Counted from the first letter of the stretch, positions 39,739-47,444 are shown. The stretch is 64,000 nucleotides of DNA from an uncultured Alphaproteobacteria bacterium (GCA_902580265.1 CACHJY010000003.1:1-64000); one strand, 5' to 3'. The notes: a model not told the origin generated them from the letters alone. Made by a program: numbers and translations.

Positions 39739-40506
39739 ATGGTTAAAACGAATTTTTATAGAATTGATGATGGACAAAAACTAGCTTTTTCACAAGTTAT
39801 TGGTGATAAAAATGTAAAAAATTCCCCAGGTGTTGTATTTTTGAGTGGTTTGAAGTCAGATAAAGAAGGAACAAAAGCTGTTTTTCTTTCACAATGGGCA
39901 GAAAAAAACAATAGGGATTTTTTGAGGTTTGACTACAGAGGTCATGGTGCTTCATCAGGAACGTTTGAAGAGACTTCGATTTCAGATTGGCTAGAAGACA
40001 CAAAAAGAATTGTTATGGAGCTAACATCTGGCCCTCAGATTTTGGTTGGATCATCGCTTGGAGGATGGATATCACTATTATTTGCAAGACTGTTTCCTAA
40101 AAAGGTTGCAGGAATAGTTGGTATTGCTGCTGCCCCAGACTTTACTGCCAAATACTCTATTAATAATCTAACCAAGGTTCAAAGGAAGGAACTTTTTAGC
40201 ACTGGAAAACTCTCTTTTTATTCTGAGTATTTTGAACAACCGCTGGTAATTACTGAAAAATTAATTGAAGATGGAAACAAAAATCTAGTCTTGATAAAAG
40301 AGCAATCAATTGACTGTCCAGTAAGGCTTTTACATGGGTCTGATGACAAAGATGTAGCGCTCTCAACAAGCATTGAGATTTTACAAAGGCTAAGTAGTAA
40401 TGATGTAGAGCTTCAGATTATAAAAGGTGTGGACCACAGGTTTTCAACACCACACTGTTTAGAATTAATCCAAAAAGCAGTAGAGCAAATTTCCCTAACT
40501 GAATAA
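39739..40506 (+). CDS. Alpha/beta hydrolase
   Basis: A 255-residue serine hydrolase. The nucleophile elbow is GSSLGGW (Ser within LVGSSLGGWISLLFAR), the oxyanion-side motif is FLSGLKSDKEGTKA, the acid lies in LLHGSDDKDVAL and the histidine in VDHRFSTP. FRFDYRGHGASSG, here FLRFDYRGHGASSG, is a standard strand of the fold. The nearest named relatives I know are ABHD10-like acyl-protein thioesterases and esterases. It diverges from the glycosyltransferase gene and its 3' end overlaps the convergent small membrane-protein gene by 12 bases. Confidence 0.85.
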   Translation: MVKTNFYRIDDGQKLAFSQVIGDKNVKNSPGVVFLSGLKSDKEGTKAVFLSQWAEKNNRDFLRFDYRGHGASSGTFEETSISDWLEDTKRIVMELTSGPQILVGSSLGGWISLLFARLFPKKVAGIVGIAAAPDFTAKYSINNLTKVQRKELFSTGKLSFYSEYFEQPLVITEKLIEDGNKNLVLIKEQSIDCPVRLLHGSDDKDVALSTSIEILQRLSSNDVELQIIKGVDHRFSTPHCLELIQKAVEQISLTE

Positions 40507-40719
40507 AATTCCTACTACTATGATAATAAGACCAAAACTAGCCAGTGAAAGAGCGAGATAATTTAAAATTATTAATCTTTCAAAGGTATTTTTTTTTTCT
40601 TGTGCGGAATGGTGTTTAGGGCTTGTTCTAAGTAAAAACCCATAATATATGACTATAGAAAGCCCTAAGAGACCGAAAAAGCATAAAATACCGCCCAAGA
40701 TTACTAAAATTAAAGTCAT
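40495..40719 (-). CDS. Small two-helix membrane protein, 74 residues
   Basis: Two strongly hydrophobic helices (ILVILGGILCFFGLLGLSIV at 4-23, and NYLALSLASFGLIIIVVGIL at 53-72) flank a charged loop with SPKHHSAQEKKNTFE. Function unknown. Its stop overlaps the convergent hydrolase gene end by 12 bases. The clear two-helix hairpin and the placement just upstream of the tRNA-Thr gene suggest it is a real core-genome gene at the island border. Confidence 0.6.
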   Translation of the reverse strand: MTLILVILGGILCFFGLLGLSIVIYYGFLLRTSPKHHSAQEKKNTFERLIILNYLALSLASFGLIIIVVGILFS

Positions 40720-40822
40720 TATAAGTATGCATTACCTCAAAAATTATGGAAAATATATAAATAGATCACTTGAAATAAAAATTTATTGCAAAAACAACAA
40801 AATGTTTTTAATTTCGGAACGT

Positions 40823-40898
40823 GCCTCTATAGCTCAGCTGGTAGAGCAACTGATTTGTAATCAGTGGGTCGGGAGTTCGAGTCTCTCTGGGGGCACCA
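40823..40898 (+). tRNA. tRNA-Thr (anticodon TGT)
   Basis: Acceptor GCCTCTA (40823-40829) pairs with TGGGGGC with two G-U pairs, the discriminator is A, and CCA is encoded (40896-40898). The D arm is GCTC-GAGC, the anticodon stem ACTGA/TCAGT with loop TTTGTAA holds anticodon TGT (40856-40858), and the T arm is GGGAG-TTCGAGT-CTCTC. This intact tRNA is the integration target of the downstream element. Confidence 0.97.
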
Positions 40899-40906
40899 TC
40901 CAGTTA
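40839..40906 (+). repeat. attL: direct repeat covering the 3' part of tRNA-Thr
   Basis: These 68 bases, from the D loop to 8 bases past the CCA, recur without mismatch at 49324-49391 and in diverged form at 50779-50838. The pattern is the usual product of tyrosine-recombinase integration into a tRNA 3' end that restores the gene. Weaker similarity to the 49324 copy continues about 70 bases downstream, to the integrase start. Confidence 0.9.
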
Positions 40907-40963
40907 CAGTGATGGCTTTATTTACTTGGCTTTGATGAAATTTAGTCAAGGAGGGTAGACCAA

Positions 40964-42103
40964 ATGGTAGACCAAAATGAAGCATATACATTCCAAAAAC
41001 GTGGAATATTTTATTTTTCAAAGCGAGTGCCATCAGATTTAAGAGAGTTTTACAAAGTTAGTCGTTTAACCTACTCGCTTAAAACTAAATGCCCTAAAAC
41101 AGCTAAGAAGCAGGTCAGAGATGCATTACATAAATTAGAGTTATATTGGAATAAAGTACGGATGGATAAGGAATTGCCATGCAGCTTATTTCTTGTATCT
41201 GCCACAAACAATCAAAGCAATGATTTACGCATTAAATTTACAGAGGCGGCCCACCTGTATCTAGAGTCAAAAGGTAAAAATAAAGGTGTTACCTTTTATA
41301 ACTCAGTTCAGAGAGCCACTAGATATATAATAAGCTCAATCGGAGATAAAAATTTAGCCAGTTATACTAGAGCCAATGCAAACTCCTTTAGAGATTATCT
41401 CTTAAAGAGAGAATTAGCAGGAAGTTCTATTACAAGAATCTTAGCTATCGTAAAGGCTATCTTTAACTTTGCTAACAATGAATATGGTTCGAGCTTAAAA
41501 AACTACTTTAGTGGACTCCAATATGACCGATTTGCAAGGGTAGGGAGCAGAGAGCCAATTCCGCTAGATGATATAAGAATTATTCAAAAGAGATGCATTG
41601 AGATTAATGATGAACTGAGATGGCTTGTAGCACTCATATCAGATACTGGGATGAGGTTAGCAGAAGCAACTGGTCTTTTGGTTGAAGATATTACACTAGA
41701 CACAGAGGTACCATGTGTTTTGGTGCAAAGCCATTCTTGGAGACCTTTAAAAACAAAGGGAAGCAGAAGAAATATTCCTTTGGTCGGAAAAGCTTTGTGG
41801 TCAGCCAAGAGAGTCAAGGAAATATCGGAAAGCAAATTTGCATTTCCAAGATATAACAAATCAACCTTTACTAATACAAATACTGCAAGCGCATCGCTTA
41901 ACAAATGGTTGAGAAGTGAAGGCTTTGGTCAGTATAGCATGCATAGCTTTAGACATTCATTGAGAGATAGACTGAGATATGTAGCTTGTCCTAACGAGAT
42001 TAGTGACCAGATAGGTGGTTGGTCCAATAAAACAGTTGGGCAGAATTATGGTGATGGTTACAGGTTATGTGATTTGAATAAATGGATGCAAAAACTGGTA
42101 TGA
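40964..42103 (+). CDS. int: Tyrosine recombinase (integrase)
   Basis: A 379-residue phage-type integrase. The N-terminal part (KRGIFYFSKRVPSDLREFYK, SLKTKCPKTAKKQVRDALHK) is the DNA-binding head seen in many alphaproteobacterial integrases. A SAM-like core-binding domain follows, then the catalytic domain: Arg231 in SDTGMRLAEATGL, LKTKGSRRNIPLV, His327-x-x-Arg330 in MHSFRHSLRD, and Tyr362 in GWSNKTVGQNYGDGY. All key residues are present, so it should be active. AAGGAGGG lies 8 bases before the ATG, and the start codon sits inside a tandem TAGACCAAA repeat, likely an integrase arm site. It begins 66 bases after the tRNA CCA. Confidence 0.94.
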   Translation: MVDQNEAYTFQKRGIFYFSKRVPSDLREFYKVSRLTYSLKTKCPKTAKKQVRDALHKLELYWNKVRMDKELPCSLFLVSATNNQSNDLRIKFTEAAHLYLESKGKNKGVTFYNSVQRATRYIISSIGDKNLASYTRANANSFRDYLLKRELAGSSITRILAIVKAIFNFANNEYGSSLKNYFSGLQYDRFARVGSREPIPLDDIRIIQKRCIEINDELRWLVALISDTGMRLAEATGLLVEDITLDTEVPCVLVQSHSWRPLKTKGSRRNIPLVGKALWSAKRVKEISESKFAFPRYNKSTFTNTNTASASLNKWLRSEGFGQYSMHSFRHSLRDRLRYVACPNEISDQIGGWSNKTVGQNYGDGYRLCDLNKWMQKLV

Positions 42104-42226
42104 AACTTAGCTTGAGTGCTATTTTAAGAGTCATGCAGAACCTGTTCTCACAGCGCATGAGAACTACAGAATAGCCAGAGAAAAGGTCTCAGTGAAACTT
42201 AAATCAAGTCTGATGATAGTTTAGTG

Positions 42227-42367
42227 CTAAGAGCATTTGTTTGATAGAACTAGCTTAAATTTATCTACCTCATACTTTTCATTGTAATAGCTGTCTTCAT
42301 TAAACCAACCAGAGCTGTGCCACTCAGTAACTTTTCTATCAAAATCTATAGTCAATTTATTATCTTT
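42227..42367 (-). pseudogene. Gene remnant (C-terminal fragment), unrecognised
   Basis: An open minus-strand frame of 47 codons with protein-like composition (TIDFDRKVTEWHSSGWFNED, then YEVDKFKLVLSNKCS and a stop). It has no ATG or ribosome binding site; an in-frame stop lies just before it. It looks like the tail of a truncated gene, perhaps a small secreted protein. The rest of the 42104-42427 gap shows nothing recognisable. Confidence 0.35.
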
Positions 42368-42427
42368 TCAAAACTATAAAAATCCATACAGTATAAAATA
42401 TTAAGTAATGTAGCAGTAGGAGTAAAA

Positions 42428-42757
42428 ATGGCTATCTTTGAGAAATTTAACGAAGCTTGGGAAAGTAGAAATATAGATAAATTAACTGAATTCTTCCATC
42501 CAGATTGGGAGTTTCAATTTCACTCAACGGGTAAAGTCATAAAACTTGAGGAATGGAAAGAGTTCTTTGGAAAAATATTACAAAATCCTGATGTAAAACG
42601 TGATAATGTTAGATGCATTTATGAGAATGAGGATATAATAGTCATTCATAGCATTACAACATTTCCGAATGGTAAAGATGCCGTGATGTATGTTGGACTA
42701 AAAAGAGACGGTAAGATTTATCGTTCTGAAACTGGCTCTACACCTCTTCCAGATTAA
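42428..42757 (+). CDS. NTF2-fold (SnoaL-like) small protein
   Basis: A 109-residue protein with the NTF2-like cone fold pattern: N-terminal helices (MAIFEKFNEAWESRNIDKL), then FFHPDWEFQFHSTGKVIKLE, the helix EWKEFFGKIL and four strands (VRCIYENEDIIVIHSIT, VMYVGLKRDGKIYRSETG). Proteins of this fold range from ketosteroid-isomerase-like enzymes to ligand-binding subunits; no catalytic set is clear here. AGTAGGAG lies about 6 bases before the ATG. It is a paralogue of the four NTF2 genes at 46333-47761, sharing HPDxxF, EEW, YE(N/D)E and (D/E)GKI(Y/W)R. Confidence 0.8.
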   Translation: MAIFEKFNEAWESRNIDKLTEFFHPDWEFQFHSTGKVIKLEEWKEFFGKILQNPDVKRDNVRCIYENEDIIVIHSITTFPNGKDAVMYVGLKRDGKIYRSETGSTPLPD

Positions 42758-42842
42758 ACATATTGATAAATTATATGAGTTTTTCAGCATTATAATTTTA
42801 AAGATGACTTGAAGCATTTGTAATCAATCTTTCAAAGAAAAT

Positions 42843-42971
42843 ATGAAAACAATTTTTTTTATTATCAATTACTTTGTGACGTTCCTATTTACAGCCTTTT
42901 TTGGGTTTCAAATGAAAGAGCTTTACCTCAAGCCTATGAGAATTAAAAAATATGAGCGTCCTCGTAGATAG
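42843..42971 (+). CDS. Possible small membrane protein, 42 residues
   Basis: Starts MKTIFFIINYFVTFLFTAFF, one hydrophobic helix, followed by a basic tail ending KKYERPRR. The ribosome binding site is weak (AAAGAAA). The helix-plus-basic-tail layout suits a real small membrane protein, but chance cannot be excluded in AT-rich DNA. Confidence 0.35.
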   Translation: MKTIFFIINYFVTFLFTAFFGFQMKELYLKPMRIKKYERPRR

Positions 42972-42985
42972 AATCTTCCATCTGC

Positions 42986-43174
42986 TCAACACCCTTTGTA
43001 ATTCTTAGCAACGCACTCTCTAGCTAACTCCTGTGCCTTCTCTATTTGAGATGGGGTCATTTGTTCTGTTAAAAGACCGTTCAGATTTATACTCATCTCA
43101 AATCCATTTAAGGAAGCTAGGTTAGTAGGATAGTTTCTTAAGCTGTCTGCAAATAAATTTGTCAAGCAATACAT
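42986..43174 (-). CDS. Small protein with a Sel1-protein-like tail
   Basis: A 62-codon frame whose last 24 residues (QMTPSQIEKAQELARECVAK and a final NYKGC) resemble the conserved end of Sel1-repeat proteins in marine bacteria, as I recall them. The repeats themselves are missing, so this may be a truncated gene. AGAGG touches the ATG too closely, while TTG four codons in is better spaced and may be the real start. No function can be given. Confidence 0.45.
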   Translation of the reverse strand: MYCLTNLFADSLRNYPTNLASLNGFEMSINLNGLLTEQMTPSQIEKAQELARECVAKNYKGC

Positions 43175-43198
43175 ACCTCTTTTAAGGGTAATAATTAA

Positions 43199-43312
43199 CT
43201 AACTATTATCTTTTTTTGCCTTCACTCTAACACGCTTTGGCTGTTGCTTCGGCTTTGCTCCAAGCTTTGTTACAAGGAGGATTGTGGCTAATGTTGCTAC
43301 AAATATACTCAT
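43199..43312 (-). CDS. Possible small membrane protein with basic tail, 37 residues
   Basis: Starts MSIFVATLATILLVTKLG, one hydrophobic helix, and continues with a very basic tail (PKQQPKRVRVKAKKDNS). The segment coding RVRV contains a 13-base string, ACTCTAACACGCT on the plus strand, that recurs in the small membrane-protein gene at 47772-47960. No strong ribosome binding site is seen. Confidence 0.35.
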   Translation of the reverse strand: MSIFVATLATILLVTKLGAKPKQQPKRVRVKAKKDNS

Positions 43313-43531
43313 ATCTTTGATGTAGTGTGGGTTGTTACTTTTACAAGTAAGTATTGACCACTTTTTGGCACTTGTTTCATGTTAAAACAACCATAATCTA
43401 AAAAACCTATTAGTAATGGAAACGAGTGTGCAACTGAGATGGGCTTTGAGTTGCCGTTAAAATTTGATAATTTACTGGATTTAACGTTTAATTGTTTTAT
43501 AAACTAAGTCCTTAAAATATGGAATATAAAT

Positions 43532-43855
43532 ATGTCTGCACTAATCAATTATACTACTATCGCCTTTACATCAGAATTTGAAATGAACGAGATGATAAAG
43601 CATATCGATGATACTAGTAAAGTATGGGCACCTGAAATGAAAAAACGCGGTCTAAAACGTTTTGTTTGTACACGCATTTGGAACAAAGGTGATACATTTA
43701 AGTTAGGGATTTTATTTGAATACGATACAAAAGAAGCATTTCAAGCAAACGTTGCGTATTTAGATGAACAATTTAATACACTTCCCAAAACAAAAGAATT
43801 GATGACTATGGCAAAAATGGAAGGAAGCCGAGGCATTTCAGTTTTTGAAGCTTAA
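43532..43855 (+). CDS. Hypothetical protein, 107 residues, possible dimeric alpha/beta-barrel fold
   Basis: Not recognised. The pattern of strand (LINYTTIAFTS), long helix (FEMNEMIKHIDDTSKVWAPEM), strand (RFVCTRIWNKGD), strand (FKLGILFEYD) and helix fits a ferredoxin-like dimeric alpha/beta-barrel protein, a fold shared by small monooxygenases and stress proteins. This is inference from pattern only. A short GGAA lies 7 bases before the ATG. It stands alone, between remnants, within element 1. Confidence 0.55.
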   Translation: MSALINYTTIAFTSEFEMNEMIKHIDDTSKVWAPEMKKRGLKRFVCTRIWNKGDTFKLGILFEYDTKEAFQANVAYLDEQFNTLPKTKELMTMAKMEGSRGISVFEA

Positions 43856-43934
43856 ATCATAACTTTAGCTGTACCATGACTAAGCAACTCCCCCTATATA
43901 AATCAGATATATAGGGCTACGCCCACAGATTTGG

Positions 43935-44228
43935 TTACTCTTTATCTTCGTTAACCCAGGTACGGCATACATTTTGTACATCAGAAGTTAGAAAAACATT
44001 GGTGAAACAATAAAATACCTTCTTGTCATATTTGATAATATTAATAAAAGAATTGCCAGATATTTGTTGTTGAAATACTTCCCCTTTAGATAAGACAACT
44101 TCTATGTCGCCTTGTGATATTTCTACATACTTTCCTTCTTTCTCCTTCTTAATTGAATATGTTTTCGCAAAGCTTAGAGATGAAAAGATAAAAGTTAGTA
44201 TTGATGTTAGTAGCAAAAGCTTCTTCAT
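43935..44228 (-). CDS. Small secreted protein, 97 residues
   Basis: A clear signal peptide (MKKLLLLTSILTFIFSSLSFA, cleavage likely after SFA) precedes a 76-residue beta-rich mature part with two cysteines (VFYCFTN and VQNVCRTW), which may form a disulfide. GGAG lies upstream of the ATG. No family is recognised. Signal quality and ribosome binding site make it a credible gene. Confidence 0.6.
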   Translation of the reverse strand: MKKLLLLTSILTFIFSSLSFAKTYSIKKEKEGKYVEISQGDIEVVLSKGEVFQQQISGNSFINIIKYDKKVFYCFTNVFLTSDVQNVCRTWVNEDKE

Positions 44229-44320
44229 TATTTATTCTCCTATTTACTGTTCACAGACTTCCCACCATACCTTGTTTCTGTAGAAACTGGTAAACTAACT
44301 ACCTGGGTTTTTAGCAACTA

Positions 44321-44416
44321 ATGGAAAGAGCTAAAAAGTTTTATAAATCAATGATTGGTTTAGATAAAACTTCTCTTAATCATAAACGAGTGTTAACCAC
44401 TTTTCTTCTCTTTTGA
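44321..44416 (+). pseudogene. Possible fragment of a VOC (glyoxalase-like) gene
   Basis: A 31-codon frame opens MERAKKFYKSMIGLDKTS, which matches the usual first helix of VOC proteins (ERAxxFYxxxxGL). The frame then ends without the rest of the fold. It has no ribosome binding site. Best read as a remnant, with modest confidence because the match is short. Confidence 0.3.
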
Positions 44417-44512
44417 AAGGTAGGAGCTTATTACTGAATAGGGTTCGTTTATTACTTCGCACAAACTACATACAAAGTTTGAATCTCTAAGTCACAGAAA
44501 GGAATAAAGACC

Positions 44513-44599
44513 ATGATAAAATATAAGTTAACAACAATGGCCATATTAGCTTTGCTATTTCTATCAGCTTGTAATGATGGGGGAAGCAGTGGGTACTGA
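44513..44599 (+). CDS. Very small lipoprotein, 28 residues
   Basis: Codes MIKYKLTTMAILALLFLSAC followed by NDGGSSGY. The lipobox LSAC is good, and AAAGGA lies about 9 bases upstream. After processing only 9 residues remain, the size of phage or colicin release lipoproteins and of entericidins. Its 3' end overlaps the next small gene in another frame. Confidence 0.5.
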   Translation: MIKYKLTTMAILALLFLSACNDGGSSGY

Positions 44600-44753
44600 G
44601 AAAGCTGTTGAGATAATTGATATATACACTCATAAGGTAGAGAAGAGATTAGATAGACTAGGAACGTACTTAGTCTTTATCGTAATACCTTTGTTATTAC
44701 TTATAGCAATGCAGCTAGGTGCTTTAATTATCTACCTGTTTAGTTCTAGCTAG
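44574..44753 (+). CDS. Small membrane protein, 59 residues
   Basis: The frame opens at tandem ATGs (44574 and 44577) inside the lipoprotein gene. An N-terminal amphipathic, charged helix (EKAVEIIDIYTHKVEKRLDR) is followed by one strong membrane helix (YLVFIVIPLLLLIAMQLGAL). This layout occurs in small phage and plasmid membrane proteins, including holin-like ones, but no family is recognised. The overlap with the lipoprotein gene suggests coupled translation, and the pair sits upstream of the replication genes. Confidence 0.5.
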   Translation: MMGEAVGTEKAVEIIDIYTHKVEKRLDRLGTYLVFIVIPLLLLIAMQLGALIIYLFSSS

Positions 44754-44909
44754 GGTAGGCATGGGCCATAGAGGGGTGCTACGTATATATGTATAAGCTC
44801 TTACACAGATTAGGTATTTAAACTGGAGACTTTAATAAAGTAATAAATATAATTAAGCGTACTACATAGTTATAATATTTATAGTAATAATATATAAAAG
44901 CTATAGTGT

Positions 44910-45296
44910 ATGGTTGTGGCTATACTAATAACAAACTTTTATGACCTTGTTGAGCATACTTGTTCTGCTATACAGACCTTTGAGAAAAGAAAGAATAAGC
45001 GTAGCAAGAGAGAACAGAAAGGCTTTGAACTCGCTGTAAAACATATACTTGAGTTACTTTGGAAGTCACATCAGAGCTACCCATATAGACTACCGAAGAT
45101 TAACTTAAATGGTAACTTTTATAGAAGTTCAAACAGATACAAAGAAGAAGGTTTAACCTATCGCCACCTGATAGAAAATGTATATCAACCATTGCAAAAG
45201 ATGGGATGGATTAAAGAGTATCGTAAGGGCTACAATGACAGGGCTGGAGAGGGCAACTCTGATATCACATGGTTTTCAGACCAAGCAGGAGTTTAA
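44910..45296 (+). CDS. Replication-associated protein, N-terminal partner of the polymerase-like gene
   Basis: A 128-residue basic, helical protein (KRKNKRSKREQKGFELAVKH; LTYRHLIENVYQPLQKMGWI; GYNDRAGEGNSDITWFSD). Motifs of this sort precede the polymerase-like part within single long proteins known to me from proteobacterial elements, so this is probably the detached N-terminal, winged-helix-like part. It ends 2 bases before the next gene, and its last codons contain that gene's ribosome binding site. The first in-frame ATG is used; no strong site precedes it. Confidence 0.55.
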   Translation: MVVAILITNFYDLVEHTCSAIQTFEKRKNKRSKREQKGFELAVKHILELLWKSHQSYPYRLPKINLNGNFYRSSNRYKEEGLTYRHLIENVYQPLQKMGWIKEYRKGYNDRAGEGNSDITWFSDQAGV

Positions 45297-45298
45297 AG

Positions 45299-46330
45299 AT
45301 GACTCTTGAGTCCTTAGAAGGTCACTCAAGCATAACTATAAAGCCAGACTTAACTAGAGAGTGCATCATATTAAGAGACGCAACAGGCAACAATGTACCT
45401 GACTATAAAGATACTGCTGTAACAAGAGTTATGCGAGATAACCTAGTTGCAATAAATGAATTTTATCAGAAGCATCATTTAGACTTACGAATTAAGAATA
45501 CAGACTACAAGAAACTGTCCTGTGAATTACTGCAAAAGAAAAAGACTAACAGAAGGCAAAGACAGCGCCAGCTAGACTTCTCTAGGAAGGTTTTGGCTAG
45601 AATATTTAATGATGGAAAATGGGGAGTTGGTGGACGATTTTACTATGGTTGGTGGCAGGAGATACCAAAGGGATATAGAAAATACATTACCATAGATGAA
45701 GGCTTTACTACAGAACTAGACTACTCTGCTTTACATCCTCATATGGTCTACTACCAAAATGATTTAGAGATGGGAACTATAGACCCTTACACACTCATCC
45801 TGCTCGTGGGTAAGATAGAGCTAAACGACGTTAACAGGAACATTATCAAACAGGTTTTCAATGCAATGCTCAATGCGACGAGAGTAATGATTAGACAACC
45901 AAGAGGACTTGATTTAAAGCCATTAAAAAAGAAGTGGGGAGAGATAGTACCCATTGTTTTACAAGCCCACCACGAGATACAGCATATGTTTTTTAAAGGT
46001 TACGGGGGGCTGCTACAGTATGAAGATAGTTGTATAGCTGAAGATGTAATGTTAGCAGGAATGAAAGAAAACATTGTCTGCCTTCCGGTACATGACTCCT
46101 TCAGAGTGCGTAGACAACATGAGAATTTCTTGCGGAAAACAATGATGGCATCCTTCTTTAAAAGGTGGCGTAAAATTCCCAAAATGAAAGAAGGCGATTT
46201 GCTACAACCTTTTGACTATTATGATGAAGGAGGTAATCCAAGAACTGAAGAGATAGCCAAAGAGGATAGGCTTTATAGTAAGTGGTATGATAGGAACGTT
46301 TTATGGATGCATAGAGAAATAAAGGGGTAA
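45299..46330 (+). CDS. Polymerase-like replication protein
   Basis: A 343-residue protein with motifs reminiscent of a family A-type polymerase palm: GRFYYGWWQEIPKGYRKYIT, a motif-A-like TELDYSALHPHMVYY with an Asp before S-x-LHP, a helix with KQVFNAMLNATR, and a motif-C-like VCLPVHDSF with His-Asp. I recall this architecture from uncharacterised proteins on mobile elements; the polymerase role is inference. The start is ATG 45299 with AGGAG 7 bases upstream, so it need not be a frameshifted end of the previous gene, although homologues may be fused. NTF2-fold genes follow at once, 2 bases after the stop. Confidence 0.6.
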   Translation: MTLESLEGHSSITIKPDLTRECIILRDATGNNVPDYKDTAVTRVMRDNLVAINEFYQKHHLDLRIKNTDYKKLSCELLQKKKTNRRQRQRQLDFSRKVLARIFNDGKWGVGGRFYYGWWQEIPKGYRKYITIDEGFTTELDYSALHPHMVYYQNDLEMGTIDPYTLILLVGKIELNDVNRNIIKQVFNAMLNATRVMIRQPRGLDLKPLKKKWGEIVPIVLQAHHEIQHMFFKGYGGLLQYEDSCIAEDVMLAGMKENIVCLPVHDSFRVRRQHENFLRKTMMASFFKRWRKIPKMKEGDLLQPFDYYDEGGNPRTEEIAKEDRLYSKWYDRNVLWMHREIKG

Positions 46331-46332
46331 AT

Positions 46333-46695
46333 ATGTCAATGAATTGGGAAAGAGTTAAAGGGGTTTTGGAAAGCTCTGACAAAGTTAAAGAAGCCTCAAA
46401 GGTTGGAGAAGAATACGCTCATGATGATTATATGTTTGTATCTGAAACTAAAATGGCTGTTGGCGAAGAAATGGTCGATTTAATACAAGAAGAAGCCGAA
46501 AAAAATAATTACATGCTCGAGGACTACAAACTTCTATACGAAGATAAGTACGTCATACTTTGGAAAGAATTGGGATATTTTAAAGATGGAAAGAAATTTA
46601 TCAAAACTGTTTGTATGTTTTTGAAAGATGGAAAAATTTGGAGAGAAAGTGATAATAGAGTCTTTGTTAAAGAGGACGAAACCATAGATGGTTAG
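46333..46695 (+). CDS. NTF2-fold small protein, array member 1
   Basis: A 120-residue protein that starts 2 bases after the polymerase-like gene, with AAAGGGG 6 bases before its ATG, so it is almost certainly co-transcribed with that gene. It has a helical N terminus (WERVKGVLESSDKVKEASKV), DDYMFVSETKMAVGEEM, LEDYKLLYEDKYVILWKELG and FLKDGKIWRES. The strand-turn LYEDxxVI and the DGKIWR strand align with the other members. It is the most acidic and diverged of the set. No catalytic residue pattern is evident. Confidence 0.75.
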   Translation: MSMNWERVKGVLESSDKVKEASKVGEEYAHDDYMFVSETKMAVGEEMVDLIQEEAEKNNYMLEDYKLLYEDKYVILWKELGYFKDGKKFIKTVCMFLKDGKIWRESDNRVFVKEDETIDG

Positions 46696-46752
46696 AGTGA
46701 ACCTCAAGTTTGTCTATCCTCGATAATGTTAATTGAAATAACAGATTAAGGT

Positions 46753-47106
46753 ATGATGTCTAGCAAGTATGAAATGAGAATCAATATTCTTAAAAATAGA
46801 GACTATGAGTCAGCGATAAATCAGTTACACGAAGATTTCATGTATATTCGAGAAGAGGGCCTGGTAAGTAGGGCAGAATATATTGAATATGCGCGAGAAG
46901 ACCTTGAAGGCGCTAACAAGTTAATTTTTTTAGACTTTAAATGCGTAGTAGAGAATGAAGATTCCCTTGTCTGGCAAGATTTATTTGATGACCAGCAAGG
47001 AAAACGATGGATTACTACCACTTATGAAGCATACAAAGATAAAAAAGTCTGGAGAGCAATGCTTAATAAAAAAGAAGTTAGAAAAGATGTGGAGAAGATA
47101 CCATGA
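46753..47106 (+). CDS. NTF2-fold small protein, array member 2
   Basis: A 117-residue paralogue: YEMRINILKNRDYESAINQL, LHEDFMYIREEGLVSRAEYI, FKCVVENEDSLVWQDLF and AYKDKKVWRAMLN. The HxDF and W-R positions align with members 1, 3 and 4. The 57-base gap before it is the only break in the array. Tandem ATGs at 46753 and 46756 leave a one-codon doubt in the start. Its stop overlaps the next start as ATGA. Confidence 0.75.
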   Translation: MMSSKYEMRINILKNRDYESAINQLHEDFMYIREEGLVSRAEYIEYAREDLEGANKLIFLDFKCVVENEDSLVWQDLFDDQQGKRWITTTYEAYKDKKVWRAMLNKKEVRKDVEKIP

Positions 47107-47444
47107 CGGGATATGAGAAAATGATACGGATACTTCATCAAAAAGATATGATGCTTCTTGAAGCGAGTGTAGCTGATGACTATCTTTGGATTTATGAGAT
47201 GAAGATGTGGACTAAAGATGACTTCCTCAAGCAGATGAGTGAGCTTTTTCAAACGAATATCGTTAGAGACAGATTTTTTGACGAGGAATGTCTATATGAA
47301 GATAAGGACATTGTAAACTATACCAGATTAGAGAAAGAAGAAAGTGGGGAAATATTACGTATTACGGGAACTATCCTTTTAAATGAGGACGGTAAGTTTT
47401 GGAGGAGTATTGAAAAAGGAACAAAGATACAGGATGCCTTATGA
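47103..47444 (+). CDS. NTF2-fold small protein, array member 3
   Basis: A 113-residue paralogue: MTGYEKMIRILHQKDMMLLE, VADDYLWIYEMKMWTKDDFL, DEECLYEDKDIVNYTRLEK and LLNEDGKFWRSIEKG. The short N-terminal helix (YEKMIRILHQKD) aligns with FDKMIKLIEEKD of member 4. Both ends overlap neighbours by four bases (ATGA), a sign of tight translational coupling and fixed stoichiometry. Confidence 0.78.
   Translation: MTGYEKMIRILHQKDMMLLEASVADDYLWIYEMKMWTKDDFLKQMSELFQTNIVRDRFFDEECLYEDKDIVNYTRLEKEESGEILRITGTILLNEDGKFWRSIEKGTKIQDAL

Noticed and set aside
40827..41033. Minus-strand frame with PQRDSNSRPTDYKSVALPAEL-like end, and a plus-strand frame at 40649-40912
   Set aside because: Both read through the tRNA-Thr gene; such peptides are a well-known artefact of translating tRNA sequence.
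45269..45298. Frameshift joining the two replication genes
   Set aside because: Gene two has its own ATG at 45299 with AGGAG 7 bases upstream, so two genes explain the data; a fused ancestor remains possible.
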